Under the pieces are notes generated by a model, which was given only the letters and a program-made list of their open reading frames with translations, made no database searches and was not told the origin of the DNA. From NCBI RefSeq assembly GCF_020297055.1, contig NZ_JAIXCQ010000005.1, positions 62,001 to 126,000 of the forward strand: a DNA stretch of 64,000 nucleotides. Direction: 5' to 3'. Below are positions 41,530 to 50,899 of the stretch, one piece after another. The position numbers and the translations under genes were made by a program. Origin of the DNA: Isoptericola luteus. Its GTDB lineage: Bacteria > Actinomycetota > Actinomycetes > Actinomycetales > Cellulomonadaceae. Position 1 is the stretch's first letter; each line of letters opens with the position of its first letter.

Positions 41530-43149
41530 ATGCCCGCGTCCCCCTCCGTCGTCCTGCACGACCTCACCTTCTCCTGGCCCGACGGGGCCACCCCGATCGC
41601 CGGCGTCTGCGGCGCGTTCTCCCGAGGCCGCACCGGCCTGGTGGGACTCAACGGCACGGGGAAGTCCACCCTCCTGCGCCTGATGGCCGGCCGCCTGCGC
41701 CCGACGTCGGGCACGGTGAGCGTGTCCGGGACGGCGGACCACCTGCCCCAGCACCTCACCCTCGACGCGGACGCCACCGTCGCCGACCTGCTCGGGGTGC
41801 GCGACGTCGTCGACGCGGTCCGCGCCATCACCGACGGCCGTGCTCACGGCGACGAGCTGGGCAGGGCGTTCGACGTCGTCGGCGACGGCTGGGACGTCGA
41901 GGAGCGGGCGACCGCCGAGCTCGCCGCGGCGGGACTGCCGTCCGGCGACGGCGTCCTGGACCGGCCGGTGCGCAACCTCTCCGGTGGCGAGACGGTGCTC
42001 ACCGCCGTCACCGGGATCCGGCTGCGTGGCGCCGACGTCGCCCTGCTGGACGAGCCCACCAACAACCTGGACGGGGCCGCGCGAGAGCGGCTCCACGAGC
42101 TGGTGCGCACGTGGCGCGGCGCGCTCGTCGTCGTCTCGCACGACCGGGACCTGCTCGAGCTCGTCGACGAGGTGGCGGAGCTGCGCACCGGGGAGCTGAG
42201 CACGTTCGGCGGGACGTACTCGCAGTACGAGCAGTGGCTCGCGGTGCAGCAGGAGGCGGCGCAGTCGGCCCTGCGCGACGCCGAGCAGACGCTCCGGCGC
42301 GAGAAGCGGCAGCGGATCGAGCTGCAGGAGCGCGTCGCGCACTCCGAACGGCAGGGACGCAAGGACGCCGCGAACAGCCGGTACGTCAAGGCCGTGGTCA
42401 ACGACCGCCGCAACTCCGCCGAGAAGGCGCAGGGTGCCCGCCGCGGGCAGGCGGCGGGCCGGGAGGCCGCGGCGCGGGCGGCGGTCGAGGTCGCCGAGCG
42501 GGCGGTGCGCGACGACGACGGCATCGTCGTCGACCTCCCCGACCCCCACGTGCCGGCCAGCCGTCGGCTCGCCGTGCTGCGGGGCACCGACGGACGCGAG
42601 ATCGTGCTCGCCGGCCCGGAACGGGTCGCCCTGACCGGGCCGAACGGCGTCGGCAAGACGACCCTGCTCGCCCAGCTCGTCACGGGCGGCGCCGAGCCGG
42701 GGCACGGCTCAGGCGCCTCGGCGCGGGCGCTCACGGACCGCGTCGGCTACCTCACCCAGCGGCTCGACGGCCTCGACGACGACGCCAGCGTGCTCGACGC
42801 GGTACGGGCTGGCGCCCCGCACGTCGCCCCGGGCGAGCTGCGCCGCCGTCTCGCGCGGTTCCTCGTGCGCGGCGACCAGGTCGACCGGCCCGTGCGCACG
42901 ATGTCGGGCGGCGAACGCTTCCGCGTGAGCCTCGCCCGCCTGCTGCTGGCCGACCCGCCGGCCCAGCTCCTGGTGCTGGACGAGCCGACGAACAACCTTG
43001 ACCTCGCCAGCACCGACCGCCTGGTGCAGGCGCTCGCCGCCTACCGGGGCGGGTTGCTCGTGGTGAGCCACGACCGCGCGTTCCTCGGGCGGCTCGGGCT
43101 GGACGCGCGGATCGAGCTGAGCGCGAACGGGGTCCTCGCGTCCGCCTGA
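41530..43149 (+). CDS. ABC-F family ATPase, ribosome-associated (possible antibiotic resistance factor)
   Basis: A 539-residue protein with two ATP-binding domains and no membrane segments. The first has Walker A GLNGTGKST and signature LSGGET; the second has GPNGVGKTT and MSGGERF; both have LLDEPTNN or VLDEPTNN. The linker between (residues about 240-330) is a charged helical arm (QSALRDAEQTLRREKRQRIE), as in ribosome-protecting ABC-F proteins. The function is either translation-factor-like or protection against macrolides, lincosamides and similar drugs. The gene is monocistronic with a terminator at its 3' end. Confidence 0.85.
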   Translation: MPASPSVVLHDLTFSWPDGATPIAGVCGAFSRGRTGLVGLNGTGKSTLLRLMAGRLRPTSGTVSVSGTADHLPQHLTLDADATVADLLGVRDVVDAVRAITDGRAHGDELGRAFDVVGDGWDVEERATAELAAAGLPSGDGVLDRPVRNLSGGETVLTAVTGIRLRGADVALLDEPTNNLDGAARERLHELVRTWRGALVVVSHDRDLLELVDEVAELRTGELSTFGGTYSQYEQWLAVQQEAAQSALRDAEQTLRREKRQRIELQERVAHSERQGRKDAANSRYVKAVVNDRRNSAEKAQGARRGQAAGREAAARAAVEVAERAVRDDDGIVVDLPDPHVPASRRLAVLRGTDGREIVLAGPERVALTGPNGVGKTTLLAQLVTGGAEPGHGSGASARALTDRVGYLTQRLDGLDDDASVLDAVRAGAPHVAPGELRRRLARFLVRGDQVDRPVRTMSGGERFRVSLARLLLADPPAQLLVLDEPTNNLDLASTDRLVQALAAYRGGLLVVSHDRAFLGRLGLDARIELSANGVLASA

Positions 43150-43169
43150 AGCGTGCGCGAGGACCCCGT
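43127..43169. terminator. Hairpin spanning the ABC-F stop codon
   Basis: Perfect 14-base arms ACGGGGTCCTCGCG and CGCGAGGACCCCGT with a 15-base loop. The left arm is the last part of the ABC-F coding sequence. It can also end the convergent LPMO gene. Confidence 0.65.
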
Positions 43170-43181
43170 CGCGGGCGGCCG

Positions 43182-44549
43182 TCAGGCGTCGCAGGCGGCC
43201 CCGGCGAGCGTGAAGTCCTGCGGCGCGGGGTGCTGCCCGGCCGACGCGGTGGCGCCGTTGAACCCGAACGTCACGGACTGTCCCGCGGCGACGGTCGTGG
43301 ACCACGGGGGAGCGGCTGCGGTCACCGTCGTGCCGGACTGGGTGACGGTCGCGCTCCAGCCGGGCTCGTCGACCGTCTGCCCGCCCGGGTACTCGAACGC
43401 GACCGACCAGTTCGCGACCGGGGAGTCGGACGTGTTCGTCACCGTCACCGAGGCGGTGTAGCCCCGCTGGCCGTCGCCCCACGACTGGGCCGAGTACGTC
43501 ACCTCGCAGGCGCCGGCGTCCCCGCCACCGTCGTCCTCGGTCAGCGTGGTGAACGTGGTGGACGCCGTGGCCGTGGAGACCGCGCCGGTGTTGTCGTTGC
43601 GGGACCGGACGGCGACGTCGTAGGACGTGCCGGGATCGAGCCCTGTGAGGTCGACCATGGGCGACCCGTCCGTGCTGGCGAGCACGGCGCCGGTCGCGGG
43701 GTCGAGCACGTCGTAGCCCGTGACGCACCCGTCCTGCGCCACGCCCCACATCACGTGGGCGCCGGTGGCCGTGATGCTGGACGCCCTCGCGGCGCCGGGC
43801 ACGCCCGGAGTCTCGTCAGGGCACGCGGCGGGCGGTTCCTCCGTGCCCGGGTCCCCGTCGATGCCGGTGACCTCGCCGTCGCCGCCGTCGAACGCCACGT
43901 CCGAGCAGCTGTAGAAGTTCTCGTTGCTGTCCGAGCGCACCCAGTGGGTGAACACGATGTGGCGGCCGGTGCGGTCGGCGGGCAGCGTGACGTCCCAGTA
44001 GTAGTAGTTGTCGCCGCCCGGCCCGCCGGTGTCCGGAGGGTCGGTCACGGAGTCGACGAGCTCGAGGTCGGACCACCCGAGCGGCTGCGACGGGTCGAAG
44101 CCCTCACGCGTCACGTACACGTCGAACCGGCCTGGGTGCTCGGCCCAGTTGTTGTGCTGGAACTCGTACGTCGCGCCGGCGGTCAGGTGCGTCGTCGGCC
44201 AGTCGGTCCGGGCGGCGCTGAACGCGGAGAAGTCGTACGGCCCGCGGTCGCCGCCCGAGCAGATGGTGCCGTCGGGGATGTAGCCCTCCGTGCGGCCGGC
44301 ACCGTTCGAGTCGAGGTTGCCGAACCAGTTGTAGTACGCGTTGGGGCCGCCCTCGGCGAGGGCGTCGGCGCACGCGGCGTTGGAGGGGCTCAGCGCGCCG
44401 GACTCCGTGACCGCGTCCACCCAGCACAGGTACTGGCGGGAACCGGGGAACACCTCGGCGCCGTGGGCGGCGGCGGACTGCCCGACGGCGGCGACGATGC
44501 CCGCCGCTCCGAGCGTGACGGCCAGCAGGGATGCCGCGAGTCTTCGCAT
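43182..44549 (-). CDS. AA10 lytic polysaccharide monooxygenase with Fn3 and CBM2
   Basis: A 455-residue secreted copper enzyme. Signal peptide residues 1-28 end at AAA, making His29 the N-terminal copper ligand; the second ligand is His138 in NNWAEHPGRF, and the axial Phe is in ENFYSCSDVAF. The catalytic domain (29 to about 230) resembles cellulose-active Streptomyces LPMO10C in GSRQYLCWVDA and PYDFSAFSAARTDWP. A short linker, an Fn3 domain (about 250-340) and a C-terminal CBM2 (from CEVTYSAQSW) follow. It oxidatively cleaves crystalline cellulose outside the cell. The native order of signal, LPMO, Fn3 and CBM2 is complete. Confidence 0.93.
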   Translation of the reverse strand: MRRLAASLLAVTLGAAGIVAAVGQSAAAHGAEVFPGSRQYLCWVDAVTESGALSPSNAACADALAEGGPNAYYNWFGNLDSNGAGRTEGYIPDGTICSGGDRGPYDFSAFSAARTDWPTTHLTAGATYEFQHNNWAEHPGRFDVYVTREGFDPSQPLGWSDLELVDSVTDPPDTGGPGGDNYYYWDVTLPADRTGRHIVFTHWVRSDSNENFYSCSDVAFDGGDGEVTGIDGDPGTEEPPAACPDETPGVPGAARASSITATGAHVMWGVAQDGCVTGYDVLDPATGAVLASTDGSPMVDLTGLDPGTSYDVAVRSRNDNTGAVSTATASTTFTTLTEDDGGGDAGACEVTYSAQSWGDGQRGYTASVTVTNTSDSPVANWSVAFEYPGGQTVDEPGWSATVTQSGTTVTAAAPPWSTTVAAGQSVTFGFNGATASAGQHPAPQDFTLAGAACDA

Positions 44550-44652
44550 GATGGTCCTCTCTGGGTCGTGGCACCACGGCGCGTCGCCAGGGGGCGTGCG
44601 TCGTCGGCGCCCGTGAGGCGATGGTGGGCCATCGAGGGAGCGTCGTCACCCC

Positions 44653-44668
44653 GGCCAAACGTTTCGCC
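44653..44668. promoter_or_regulatory. Palindrome resembling a LacI-type operator
   Basis: GGCCAAACGTTTCGCC is palindromic in 14 of 16 positions with the central AAACGTTT. It lies in the divergent gap between the LPMO and M20 peptidase genes, 104 bases before the LPMO start. Carbohydrate-responsive LacI regulators bind similar sites, so LPMO control is possible; the site also overlaps the -35 area of the M20 gene. Confidence 0.35.
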
Positions 44669-44692
44669 CGGGCCCGCCGGTACGGTGTCCGG

Positions 44693-46066
44693 GTGACGTC
44701 ACAGCCCACCGCACCACGCCCGACGACCGCCCCGACGACTGCCCCGACACCGCCCGTGCCGACCACGGCCGAGCAGGAGGTCGCCCGGATCTGCCGCGAC
44801 CTGCTGCGTATCGACACGTCGAACTACGGCGGCGGCGAGGGACCGGGGGAGCGGGAGGCGGCAGAGCTCGTCGCCGGGCTGCTCACCGAGGTGGGCCTGG
44901 ACGTCGAGGTCTTCGAGCCCGCGCCGCGCCGCACCTCCGTCGTGACGCGCATCGAGGGCACCGACCCGTCGCTACCCGCGCTCGTGCTGCACGGGCACAC
45001 CGACGTCGTCCCCGCCGCCGCGGACGACTGGCAGGTGCCGCCGTTCGCGGGCGAGGAGATCGACGGCCTGCTGTGGGGCCGCGGTGCGGTCGACATGAAG
45101 GACATGGACGCGATGATCCTCGCGACCGTGCGGCAGATGGTCCGCGAGGGCCGGCGCCCGCGGCGCGACGTCGTCGTGGCGTTCTTCGCCGACGAGGAGG
45201 CCGGCGGTGTCCAGGGCGCGCAGTGGGCGGTGCGGCACCGGCCCGAGCTCTTTGAGGGGGCCACCGAGGCGATCAGCGAGGTGGGCGGGTTCTCGGTCGA
45301 GGTCGGCGGGCGCCGTGCCTATCTGCTCCAGACGGCCGAGAAGGGGCTCGCCTGGCTGCGCCTCGTCGCCGACGGCCGGGCCGGGCACGGCTCCCAGGTC
45401 AACGCGGACAACGCGGTGACGGAGCTCGCCGCCGCCGTGGCCCGCATCGGCCGGCACCGGTGGCCCCTGACGCTCACCCCCACCGTGGACCAGCTGCTTC
45501 GCGGGGTGGCCGATCTCGCCGGGCTGCCGTTCGACCCCGCCGACCCCGACGTCGTCGACGCCCTCGTGGCGGCGCTGGGGCCGGCGGCGAAGTTCGTCGG
45601 CGCCACGGTGCGTCACACCTCGAACCCGACCCAGCTCGACGCCGGCTACAAGGCGAACGTCATCCCCGGCCGGGCGGAGGCCTCCGTCGATGTCCGGCTG
45701 CTGCCCGGGCACGAGGAGGAGGGGATGGCGACGCTGCGCGAGCTCGCGGGGCCCGCGGTGCGGATCGAGCCGATCCACCAGGACACCGCGCTCGAGGCGC
45801 CGTTCGCGGGGGACCTGGTCGACACGATGGTGGCGTCGCTCGTCGCCGAGGACCCGGGCGCGACGGTCCTGCCGTACACGCTCTCGGGCGGCACCGACAA
45901 CAAGTCGCTCGCCCGCCTCGGCATCACCGGCTACGGCTTCGCGCCCCTGCGGCTGCCCGGCGACCTCGACTTCGCGGGGATGTTCCACGGCGTCGACGAG
46001 CGGGTGCCCACCGACGCCCTGCGCTTCGGCACGCGGGTGCTCGACCGGCTGCTCGGCTCCTGCTGA
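44693..46066 (+). CDS. M20/M28-type metallopeptidase (dipeptidase/deacylase-like)
   Basis: A 457-residue cytosolic zinc hydrolase. The metal and catalytic residues are seen in LHGHTDVVPA, WGRGAVDMKDMDA, FFADEEAGG and GVDERVP; the dimerisation-domain segment is GRAGHGSQVN. Close relatives act as dipeptidases or N-acyl-amino-acid deacylases, so the substrate is open. The first 28 residues are a Thr/Pro-rich extension. TACGGT ends seven bases before GTG 44693, which supports this start and a leaderless mRNA. Confidence 0.85.
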   Translation: MTSQPTAPRPTTAPTTAPTPPVPTTAEQEVARICRDLLRIDTSNYGGGEGPGEREAAELVAGLLTEVGLDVEVFEPAPRRTSVVTRIEGTDPSLPALVLHGHTDVVPAAADDWQVPPFAGEEIDGLLWGRGAVDMKDMDAMILATVRQMVREGRRPRRDVVVAFFADEEAGGVQGAQWAVRHRPELFEGATEAISEVGGFSVEVGGRRAYLLQTAEKGLAWLRLVADGRAGHGSQVNADNAVTELAAAVARIGRHRWPLTLTPTVDQLLRGVADLAGLPFDPADPDVVDALVAALGPAAKFVGATVRHTSNPTQLDAGYKANVIPGRAEASVDVRLLPGHEEEGMATLRELAGPAVRIEPIHQDTALEAPFAGDLVDTMVASLVAEDPGATVLPYTLSGGTDNKSLARLGITGYGFAPLRLPGDLDFAGMFHGVDERVPTDALRFGTRVLDRLLGSC

Positions 46067-46073
46067 GCCGCTC

Positions 46074-46901
46074 TCACGCCCCGGCCAGGGTCGCGAGGAG
46101 CGAGCGCGTCGCGCGCACGTACGAGCCGCCGAACAGCACGGCGTGCACCGCGAGCGGGTAGAGCTGGTGCAGCGCCACCCGGTCCTGCCAGCCCGGGGCG
46201 AGAGGGTGTTCTTCGGCGTACCCGCCCAGGATCTCCTCGAGGTGCGGGGCGCCGAACAGGGCGAGCATCGCGAGATCCGTCTCGCGGTGCCCGCCGTGCG
46301 CGGCCGGGTCGATCAGCACGGCCTCGGTCCCGCCGTCCGGCGTCCGCGCCCACAGGACGTTGCCCGACCACAGGTCGCCGTGCAGCCGGGCCGGGACGTC
46401 GTCGGCGGCGGGGCCGGCGAGGTCGTGCAGGCGGGCGCAGACGCGCGCGGCCGCCGCCTCGTCGTCCGCCGTGAGCACGCCGCGCTCCCGGCCGGTGGCG
46501 ACGACCGGCCCGACCCGCGCGTCCGCGTAGAACGACGGCCAGTCGTCCCAGGCGCCGCCCGCCATCGGCAGCGGGTCGTCCAGCGGGCCGAACCAGGCGT
46601 GGTCAGAGGCTCCCGCCCGGGGCGGCAGCGCGCCGAACGCGGGGGCGCCCGCGTCGTGCAGGGCGGCGAGGCGCCGCCCGAGCTCGTGTGCCGCACCCCG
46701 CGTCGGGCCGGACCGGTCCACGTGCTCGAGGTCGAGGAACGACTCCCCGGCGGCCACGACGCGCACCACGCGGGGCCCACCGGGCACCGCCAGCCAGCGC
46801 AGCCCCGCCGCCTCGGCGGCGAAGAAGCCGGGTGGCGCCCCCGTGCGCGCCTTGCGGAAGGCTCCCGCCGCCGGGCTGCCGGGCGTCTCGGTACCGGGCA
46901 C
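46074..46901 (-). CDS. Fructosamine kinase family protein
   Basis: A 275-residue APH-fold kinase. The catalytic loop is RLHGDLWSGNVLW and the metal segment AVLIDPAAHGGHRETDLAML, both diagnostic of fructosamine/ketosamine-3-kinases, which phosphorylate glycated amines and so allow deglycation. GTG 46901 is the only start that leaves the normal N-terminus (AFRKARTGAPPGFFAAEAAGL). It lies six bases downstream of the DUF5703 gene, in the same direction. Confidence 0.85.
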   Translation of the reverse strand: MPGTETPGSPAAGAFRKARTGAPPGFFAAEAAGLRWLAVPGGPRVVRVVAAGESFLDLEHVDRSGPTRGAAHELGRRLAALHDAGAPAFGALPPRAGASDHAWFGPLDDPLPMAGGAWDDWPSFYADARVGPVVATGRERGVLTADDEAAAARVCARLHDLAGPAADDVPARLHGDLWSGNVLWARTPDGGTEAVLIDPAAHGGHRETDLAMLALFGAPHLEEILGGYAEEHPLAPGWQDRVALHQLYPLAVHAVLFGGSYVRATRSLLATLAGA

Positions 46902-46907
46902 GGGACC

Positions 46908-47147
46908 TCAGAACGTCGGGGCGACCTTGATGATCTTGCGCCGCAGCCACACCTTGCGCTCCCCACCCACGTACAGCCGGGTACGCGCGAGCTCCCACCG
47001 GCCGTACTCGGCCTCGTCGGTGAGCAGCTTGCGGGCGTCGGGGACGCTGGTGGTGCGGTCGAAGGTCAGGATGCGGTACTCGTACTGGCCGTGCTGGTGC
47101 CACGCGGAGCGTGCACGCGCCGGCGTCGTCGACGTCCTCGTTGCCAT
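46908..47147 (-). CDS. DUF5703 family protein
   Basis: A 79-residue small basic protein common in actinobacteria. The conserved segment YEYRILTFDRTTSVPDARKL and the RLYVGGERKVWLRRKIIKV ending match DUF5703. The function is not known. GGAGGGGAT precedes ATG 47147. It is co-directional with the fructosamine kinase gene and divergent from the acidic protein gene at 47220. Confidence 0.75.
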   Translation of the reverse strand: MATRTSTTPARARSAWHQHGQYEYRILTFDRTTSVPDARKLLTDEAEYGRWELARTRLYVGGERKVWLRRKIIKVAPTF

Positions 47148-47219
47148 CCGATCCCCTCCAGGGTGCTCACGACCGTCTTCGTCCGCCCATTGTGCCCCCG
47201 AGGGCGCTACCGTCAGAGC

Positions 47220-47567
47220 ATGACCGCAGACCCGCGTGCCGCGTTGGACCGCTTCGTCGCCGCGTTGGAGGGGCACTACCACGCGGTGTCGACCCGCCGG
47301 GGGGAGGACGACCCGGCGGTGGACGACGCCTACGAGGTCCTCGCCGACGCCTTCGAGGTGTACGAGGACTCGCTCGCCAAGGTCTTCGCCGAGGTGACGC
47401 CGTTCTTCCTGGACAGCGACGACGACGAGGACGACGAGGACGACGAGGACGACGAGGACGAGGACGACGACCGGGACGACGGGGACGACCGCGACGACGA
47501 CCTGGAGGTCGTCCGGTTCGACGAGCAGTCCGGCTCCCGGTCCGAGCAGCTCGACGGGACGCGCTAG
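47220..47567 (+). CDS. Small acidic actinobacterial protein with Asp/Glu repeat tail
   Basis: A 115-residue protein. The first 65 residues form a helical domain (ALDRFVAALEGHYHAVSTRRG to VTPFFLDS) conserved in actinobacteria, where it is often labelled primosomal protein without clear evidence. The next 30 residues are almost all Asp and Glu, coded by a 9-base repeat (GACGACGAG type). ATG 47220 is supported by TACCGT ending seven bases before it, indicating a leaderless mRNA. A terminator follows. No enzymatic motif is visible. Confidence 0.7.
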   Translation: MTADPRAALDRFVAALEGHYHAVSTRRGEDDPAVDDAYEVLADAFEVYEDSLAKVFAEVTPFFLDSDDDEDDEDDEDDEDEDDDRDDGDDRDDDLEVVRFDEQSGSRSEQLDGTR

Positions 47568-47573
47568 GGCGAC

Positions 47574-47608
47574 GGTGAGCCCGCGGGCCAGGGGCCCGCG
47601 GGCTCACC
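47574..47608. terminator. Bidirectional terminator between convergent genes
   Basis: Perfect 16-base arms GGTGAGCCCGCGGGCC and its complement with a three-base loop. It starts seven bases after the acidic protein stop and its right arm includes the aldo/keto reductase stop codon, so both genes use it. Confidence 0.8.
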
Positions 47609-48578
47609 AGCGCTCGGGGTAGCCCACCTCGGGGGCGGAGACGTCGTCGAGGGCGGCGTGCACCTCGCCGGGCATCTCGAGGTCCAGGGCGGCGAGCGAC
47701 GTGCGCAGCTGGGCCGGGGTGCGTGCCCCGACGATGGCGCTGGCGACGGTGTCGCGGGCGAGCAGCCACGCCAGCGCGACCTCGAGCGGGGCCCGGCCGA
47801 GACCGTCCGCGGCCGTCGCCACCGCCTCCACGACCGCCGAGGACGCGTCGTCGAGGTACGGGTCCACGAACGTCGCCAGGTGCGGCGACGCGGCGCGCGA
47901 GTCGGCCGGGAGTGACCGGCGGTACTTCCCCGTGAGCACGCCGCGCCCGAGCGGCGACCAGGCGAGCATCCCGAGCCCGAGCGACGCCGCGGCCGGCACG
48001 ACGTCACGCTCGACGCCCCGCTGGAGCAGCGAGTACTCCAGCTCGAGGGCGGTCAGCCCGACGCCGTCGCGGGCGCAGCCCTCGAGGAGGGTCGCCGCGC
48101 GGGCGGCGACCCAGGCGGGGTGGTTGGCCAGGCCGACGTATCGCGTGCGGCCGGAGGAGACCGCGGTCCGCAGGGCGGAGACCGTCTCCTCGAGAGGCGT
48201 CGCGGGGTCGGGGCAGGCCACGAGGAACACGTCGACGTGGTCGGTGCCGAGCCGCTCGAGCGACGCGTCCAGGTCGGCCAGCAGGCCCCCGCGCGAGGCG
48301 TCGGCGCGGGCGCCGGACGGGCCGCCGCGCACTCCGCCCTTGGTGCACAGCACGACCTCGTCGCGGCGCACCTTGGTGCCGAGGAGGGACCCGATGAGGC
48401 GCTCGGCATCACCGTCGCCGTAGGTGGCCGCCGTGTCCACGAGCGAGCCGCCCGCGTCGACGAAGTCCCGCAGCTGCTCCGCGGCGTCGATCTCGTCCGT
48501 GTCGCGCCCCCATGTCATCGTCCCCAGGCCCAGCACGGACACCCGTAGGCCTGACCGGCCCACCGCACGACGCTCCAT
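47604..48578 (-). CDS. Aldo/keto reductase family protein lacking the usual active-site His
   Basis: A 324-residue (alpha/beta)8 protein. The catalytic Asp (GGSLVDTAATYG), Tyr of the same segment and Lys (LCTKGGV) are present, and the C-terminal NADPH site appears as SAIVGARTPAQL. The fourth tetrad residue is altered: the strand normally reading LHxPDP is LVACPDP, so His becomes Ala. The protein may have shifted substrate or a different proton path. TAGCCT lies eight bases before ATG 48578. It is divergent from uppP. Confidence 0.8.
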   Translation of the reverse strand: MERRAVGRSGLRVSVLGLGTMTWGRDTDEIDAAEQLRDFVDAGGSLVDTAATYGDGDAERLIGSLLGTKVRRDEVVLCTKGGVRGGPSGARADASRGGLLADLDASLERLGTDHVDVFLVACPDPATPLEETVSALRTAVSSGRTRYVGLANHPAWVAARAATLLEGCARDGVGLTALELEYSLLQRGVERDVVPAAASLGLGMLAWSPLGRGVLTGKYRRSLPADSRAASPHLATFVDPYLDDASSAVVEAVATAADGLGRAPLEVALAWLLARDTVASAIVGARTPAQLRTSLAALDLEMPGEVHAALDDVSAPEVGYPERW

Positions 48579-48650
48579 GGCGGGTCAGGCTACCGGCGCA
48601 CCCGCCGCTCGTGCGGGGGAACGCGCCGACGCCGGGTAGTGTGACGGCCC

Positions 48651-49523
48651 GTGAGCGCGTGGGAAGCCATCCTTCTTGGCCTGGTGCAGGGCCTGACCGA
48701 GTTCCTCCCGATCTCCTCGAGCGCGCACCTGCGCATCGTGGGTGAGCTGATCGGGTCGAGCGATCCGGGGGCGGCGTTCACCGCCATCACCCAGATCGGC
48801 ACCGAGGCAGCCGTGCTGCTCTACTACCGGCGGATGATCCGGGACATCTGCGTCGCCTGGTGGCGGTCGGTGACCGGTGCCCACGGGACCGGGTGGCGGG
48901 CCCGCCTGGGCGAGCACGACCCCCAGGCCCGCATGGCCTGGTTCATCGCCCTGGGCTCGGTCCCGATCGTCGTCCTCGGCCTGCTGTTCCAGGACGCGAT
49001 CGAGACGTCCCTGCGCAACCTCTGGATCACGGTGACCACCCTGGTCGTCTTCGGCCTGCTGCTCGGCTGGGCGGACAAGATCGGACGCCGCACCCGCAAG
49101 CTCGACCAGCTCACCCCGCGGCGGGCCGTCTACTTCGGGCTCGCGCAGTCGCTCGCCCTGGTGCCGGGCGTGTCCCGCTCGGGCGGCACGATCACCGCCG
49201 GCCTGCTCATGGGGTTCTCCCGCAAGGCGGCCGCCGACTACTCGTTCCTGCTCGCGGTGCCGGCCGTGCTCGGCTCGGGGTTCTACCAGCTCGCCAAGTC
49301 CGCCGGAGCTGACCCCGTGCCCGGCGCGCCGGGGGGTCTCGCGACGCTGATCGCCACGCTCGTCGCGTTCGTCGTCGGGTACATCGTCATCATCGGCTTC
49401 CTCAAGCTCATCACCACGCACTCGTTCATGCCGTTCGTCTGGTACCGGCTCGGCCTGGCCGCGGTCGTGGTGGTGCTGCTGCTCACGGGAGTCCTGGAGC
49501 CCATGAGCGGCGCCGTCGTCTGA
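48651..49523 (+). CDS. uppP: Undecaprenyl-diphosphatase UppP/BacA
   Basis: A 290-residue membrane phosphatase with about eight spans. [20 protein letters not shown] near the N-terminus and [13 protein letters not shown] near residue 175 are the two active-site motifs. It recycles the undecaprenyl carrier for peptidoglycan synthesis and gives bacitracin tolerance. GTG 48651 has no ribosome binding site but TAGTGT lies eight bases before it, suggesting a leaderless or near-leaderless mRNA. Confidence 0.92.
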   Translation: MSAWEAILLGLVQGLTEFLPISSSAHLRIVGELIGSSDPGAAFTAITQIGTEAAVLLYYRRMIRDICVAWWRSVTGAHGTGWRARLGEHDPQARMAWFIALGSVPIVVLGLLFQDAIETSLRNLWITVTTLVVFGLLLGWADKIGRRTRKLDQLTPRRAVYFGLAQSLALVPGVSRSGGTITAGLLMGFSRKAAADYSFLLAVPAVLGSGFYQLAKSAGADPVPGAPGGLATLIATLVAFVVGYIVIIGFLKLITTHSFMPFVWYRLGLAAVVVVLLLTGVLEPMSGAVV

Positions 49524-49553
49524 CGATGTCCGCCGGGCCGGTAGCCTGAGGCC

Positions 49554-50831
49554 GTGCGTTCCTGGCCAGCCCCCCATGTCCCCGAGCTCCCTCGACCTGC
49601 CGGCGTGACGCCGGTCCGGGTGCACGACTCCACCACGGGCTCGCTCGTGGAGGCGGCCCCCGGGCCGACGGCGCGGTTCTACGTCTGCGGCATCACCCCG
49701 TACGACGCGACGCACCTGGGGCACGCGAACACCTACGTGGCGTTCGACCTGCTGCACCGGGCGTGGCGCGACGCCGGCAAGGAGGTGACGTACGTCTCGA
49801 ACGTCACCGACGTCGACGACCCGCTGCTGGAGCGCGCGGAGGCGACCGGCGTCGACTGGCGTGACCTCGCCGCCGAGCAGACCGCGCTCTACCGCGAGGA
49901 CATGGCGACGCTCGGCGTGATCCCGCCCGCGACCTGGACCGGTGCCGTCGAGTCCGTCCCGGCCGTGGTAAAGGCCGTGGAGCGGCTGCTCGAGGAGGGC
50001 GCGGCGTACCGCGTGCCGGTCGAGCCCGGGGCGGGCGGGGACGACCCGGGCGTGGGCGACGTCTACGCGGACCTGTCCGCCGACCCGGACTTCGGCGCCG
50101 TCTCCCGCTACGACACCGCGACGATGGCCAGGCTGTTCGCCGAGCGCGGCGGCGACCCGCAGCGCGACGGCAAGAAGAACCCGCTCGACCCGCTGCTGTG
50201 GCGCCGTGAGCGGCCGGGGGAGCCCGCCTGGGACGGTGGCACGCTCGGCACCGGACGGCCTGGCTGGCACATCGAGTGCGCGGTCATCGCGCGCGACGGG
50301 CTCGGCCTGCCGTTCGACGTGCAGGGCGGCGGGGCGGACCTGCTGTTCCCGCACCACGAGATGTCGACGTCGCACGACCGGCTGCTCGGCGCGGGCGGCG
50401 CCCGCGTGCACGTGCACGCCGGGCTGGTGGGCTACCAGGGCGAGAAGATGAGCAAGTCGCGGGGCAACCTCGTGTTCGTGTCGGCGCTGCGTCGCGCGGG
50501 CGTGGAGCCGATGGCGATCCGCCTGGCCCTGCTGGCCCACCACTACCGCTCCGAGTGGGAGTGGACCGACGCCGATCTCGAGGCGGGCGTCGCCCGGCTC
50601 GCGCGGTGGCGGGCGGCCGTGTCCGGCAACGGCGGGCCCGCCGTCGACGGCACGCTCGCGGCCGTGCGTGCCGCACTCGCCGACGACCTGGACGCACCGA
50701 CGGCGCTCGCCGCCGTGGACGCGTGGGCGCAGGCGTCGCTCGACGGCTCGCGGGACACCTCCGCCGACGCCGAGGGCGCGCCGGGCGTGCTGGCGCGCAC
50801 GATCGACGCGCTGCTGGGCGTCCGCCTGTGA
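49554..50831 (+). CDS. mshC: MshC, cysteine:1D-myo-inosityl 2-amino-2-deoxy-glucopyranoside ligase
   Basis: A 425-residue class I aminoacyl-tRNA-synthetase-like enzyme that ligates cysteine to GlcN-inositol in mycothiol synthesis. The HIGH-type motif is in [20 protein letters not shown], the zinc Cys is in the same segment, and KMSKS is seen as [14 protein letters not shown]. It differs from CysS in this N-terminal signature and in its length. TAGCCT ends seven bases before GTG 49554. Mycothiol is the main low-molecular-weight thiol of actinobacteria. Confidence 0.92.
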   Translation: MRSWPAPHVPELPRPAGVTPVRVHDSTTGSLVEAAPGPTARFYVCGITPYDATHLGHANTYVAFDLLHRAWRDAGKEVTYVSNVTDVDDPLLERAEATGVDWRDLAAEQTALYREDMATLGVIPPATWTGAVESVPAVVKAVERLLEEGAAYRVPVEPGAGGDDPGVGDVYADLSADPDFGAVSRYDTATMARLFAERGGDPQRDGKKNPLDPLLWRRERPGEPAWDGGTLGTGRPGWHIECAVIARDGLGLPFDVQGGGADLLFPHHEMSTSHDRLLGAGGARVHVHAGLVGYQGEKMSKSRGNLVFVSALRRAGVEPMAIRLALLAHHYRSEWEWTDADLEAGVARLARWRAAVSGNGGPAVDGTLAAVRAALADDLDAPTALAAVDAWAQASLDGSRDTSADAEGAPGVLARTIDALLGVRL

Positions 50832-50899
50832 CGCGCGGGCGGTGACGGGCGGCCGGTGACGGCTGCACGTTGCTGGCGGCCCGTGGCGGGCGGTCGCCC

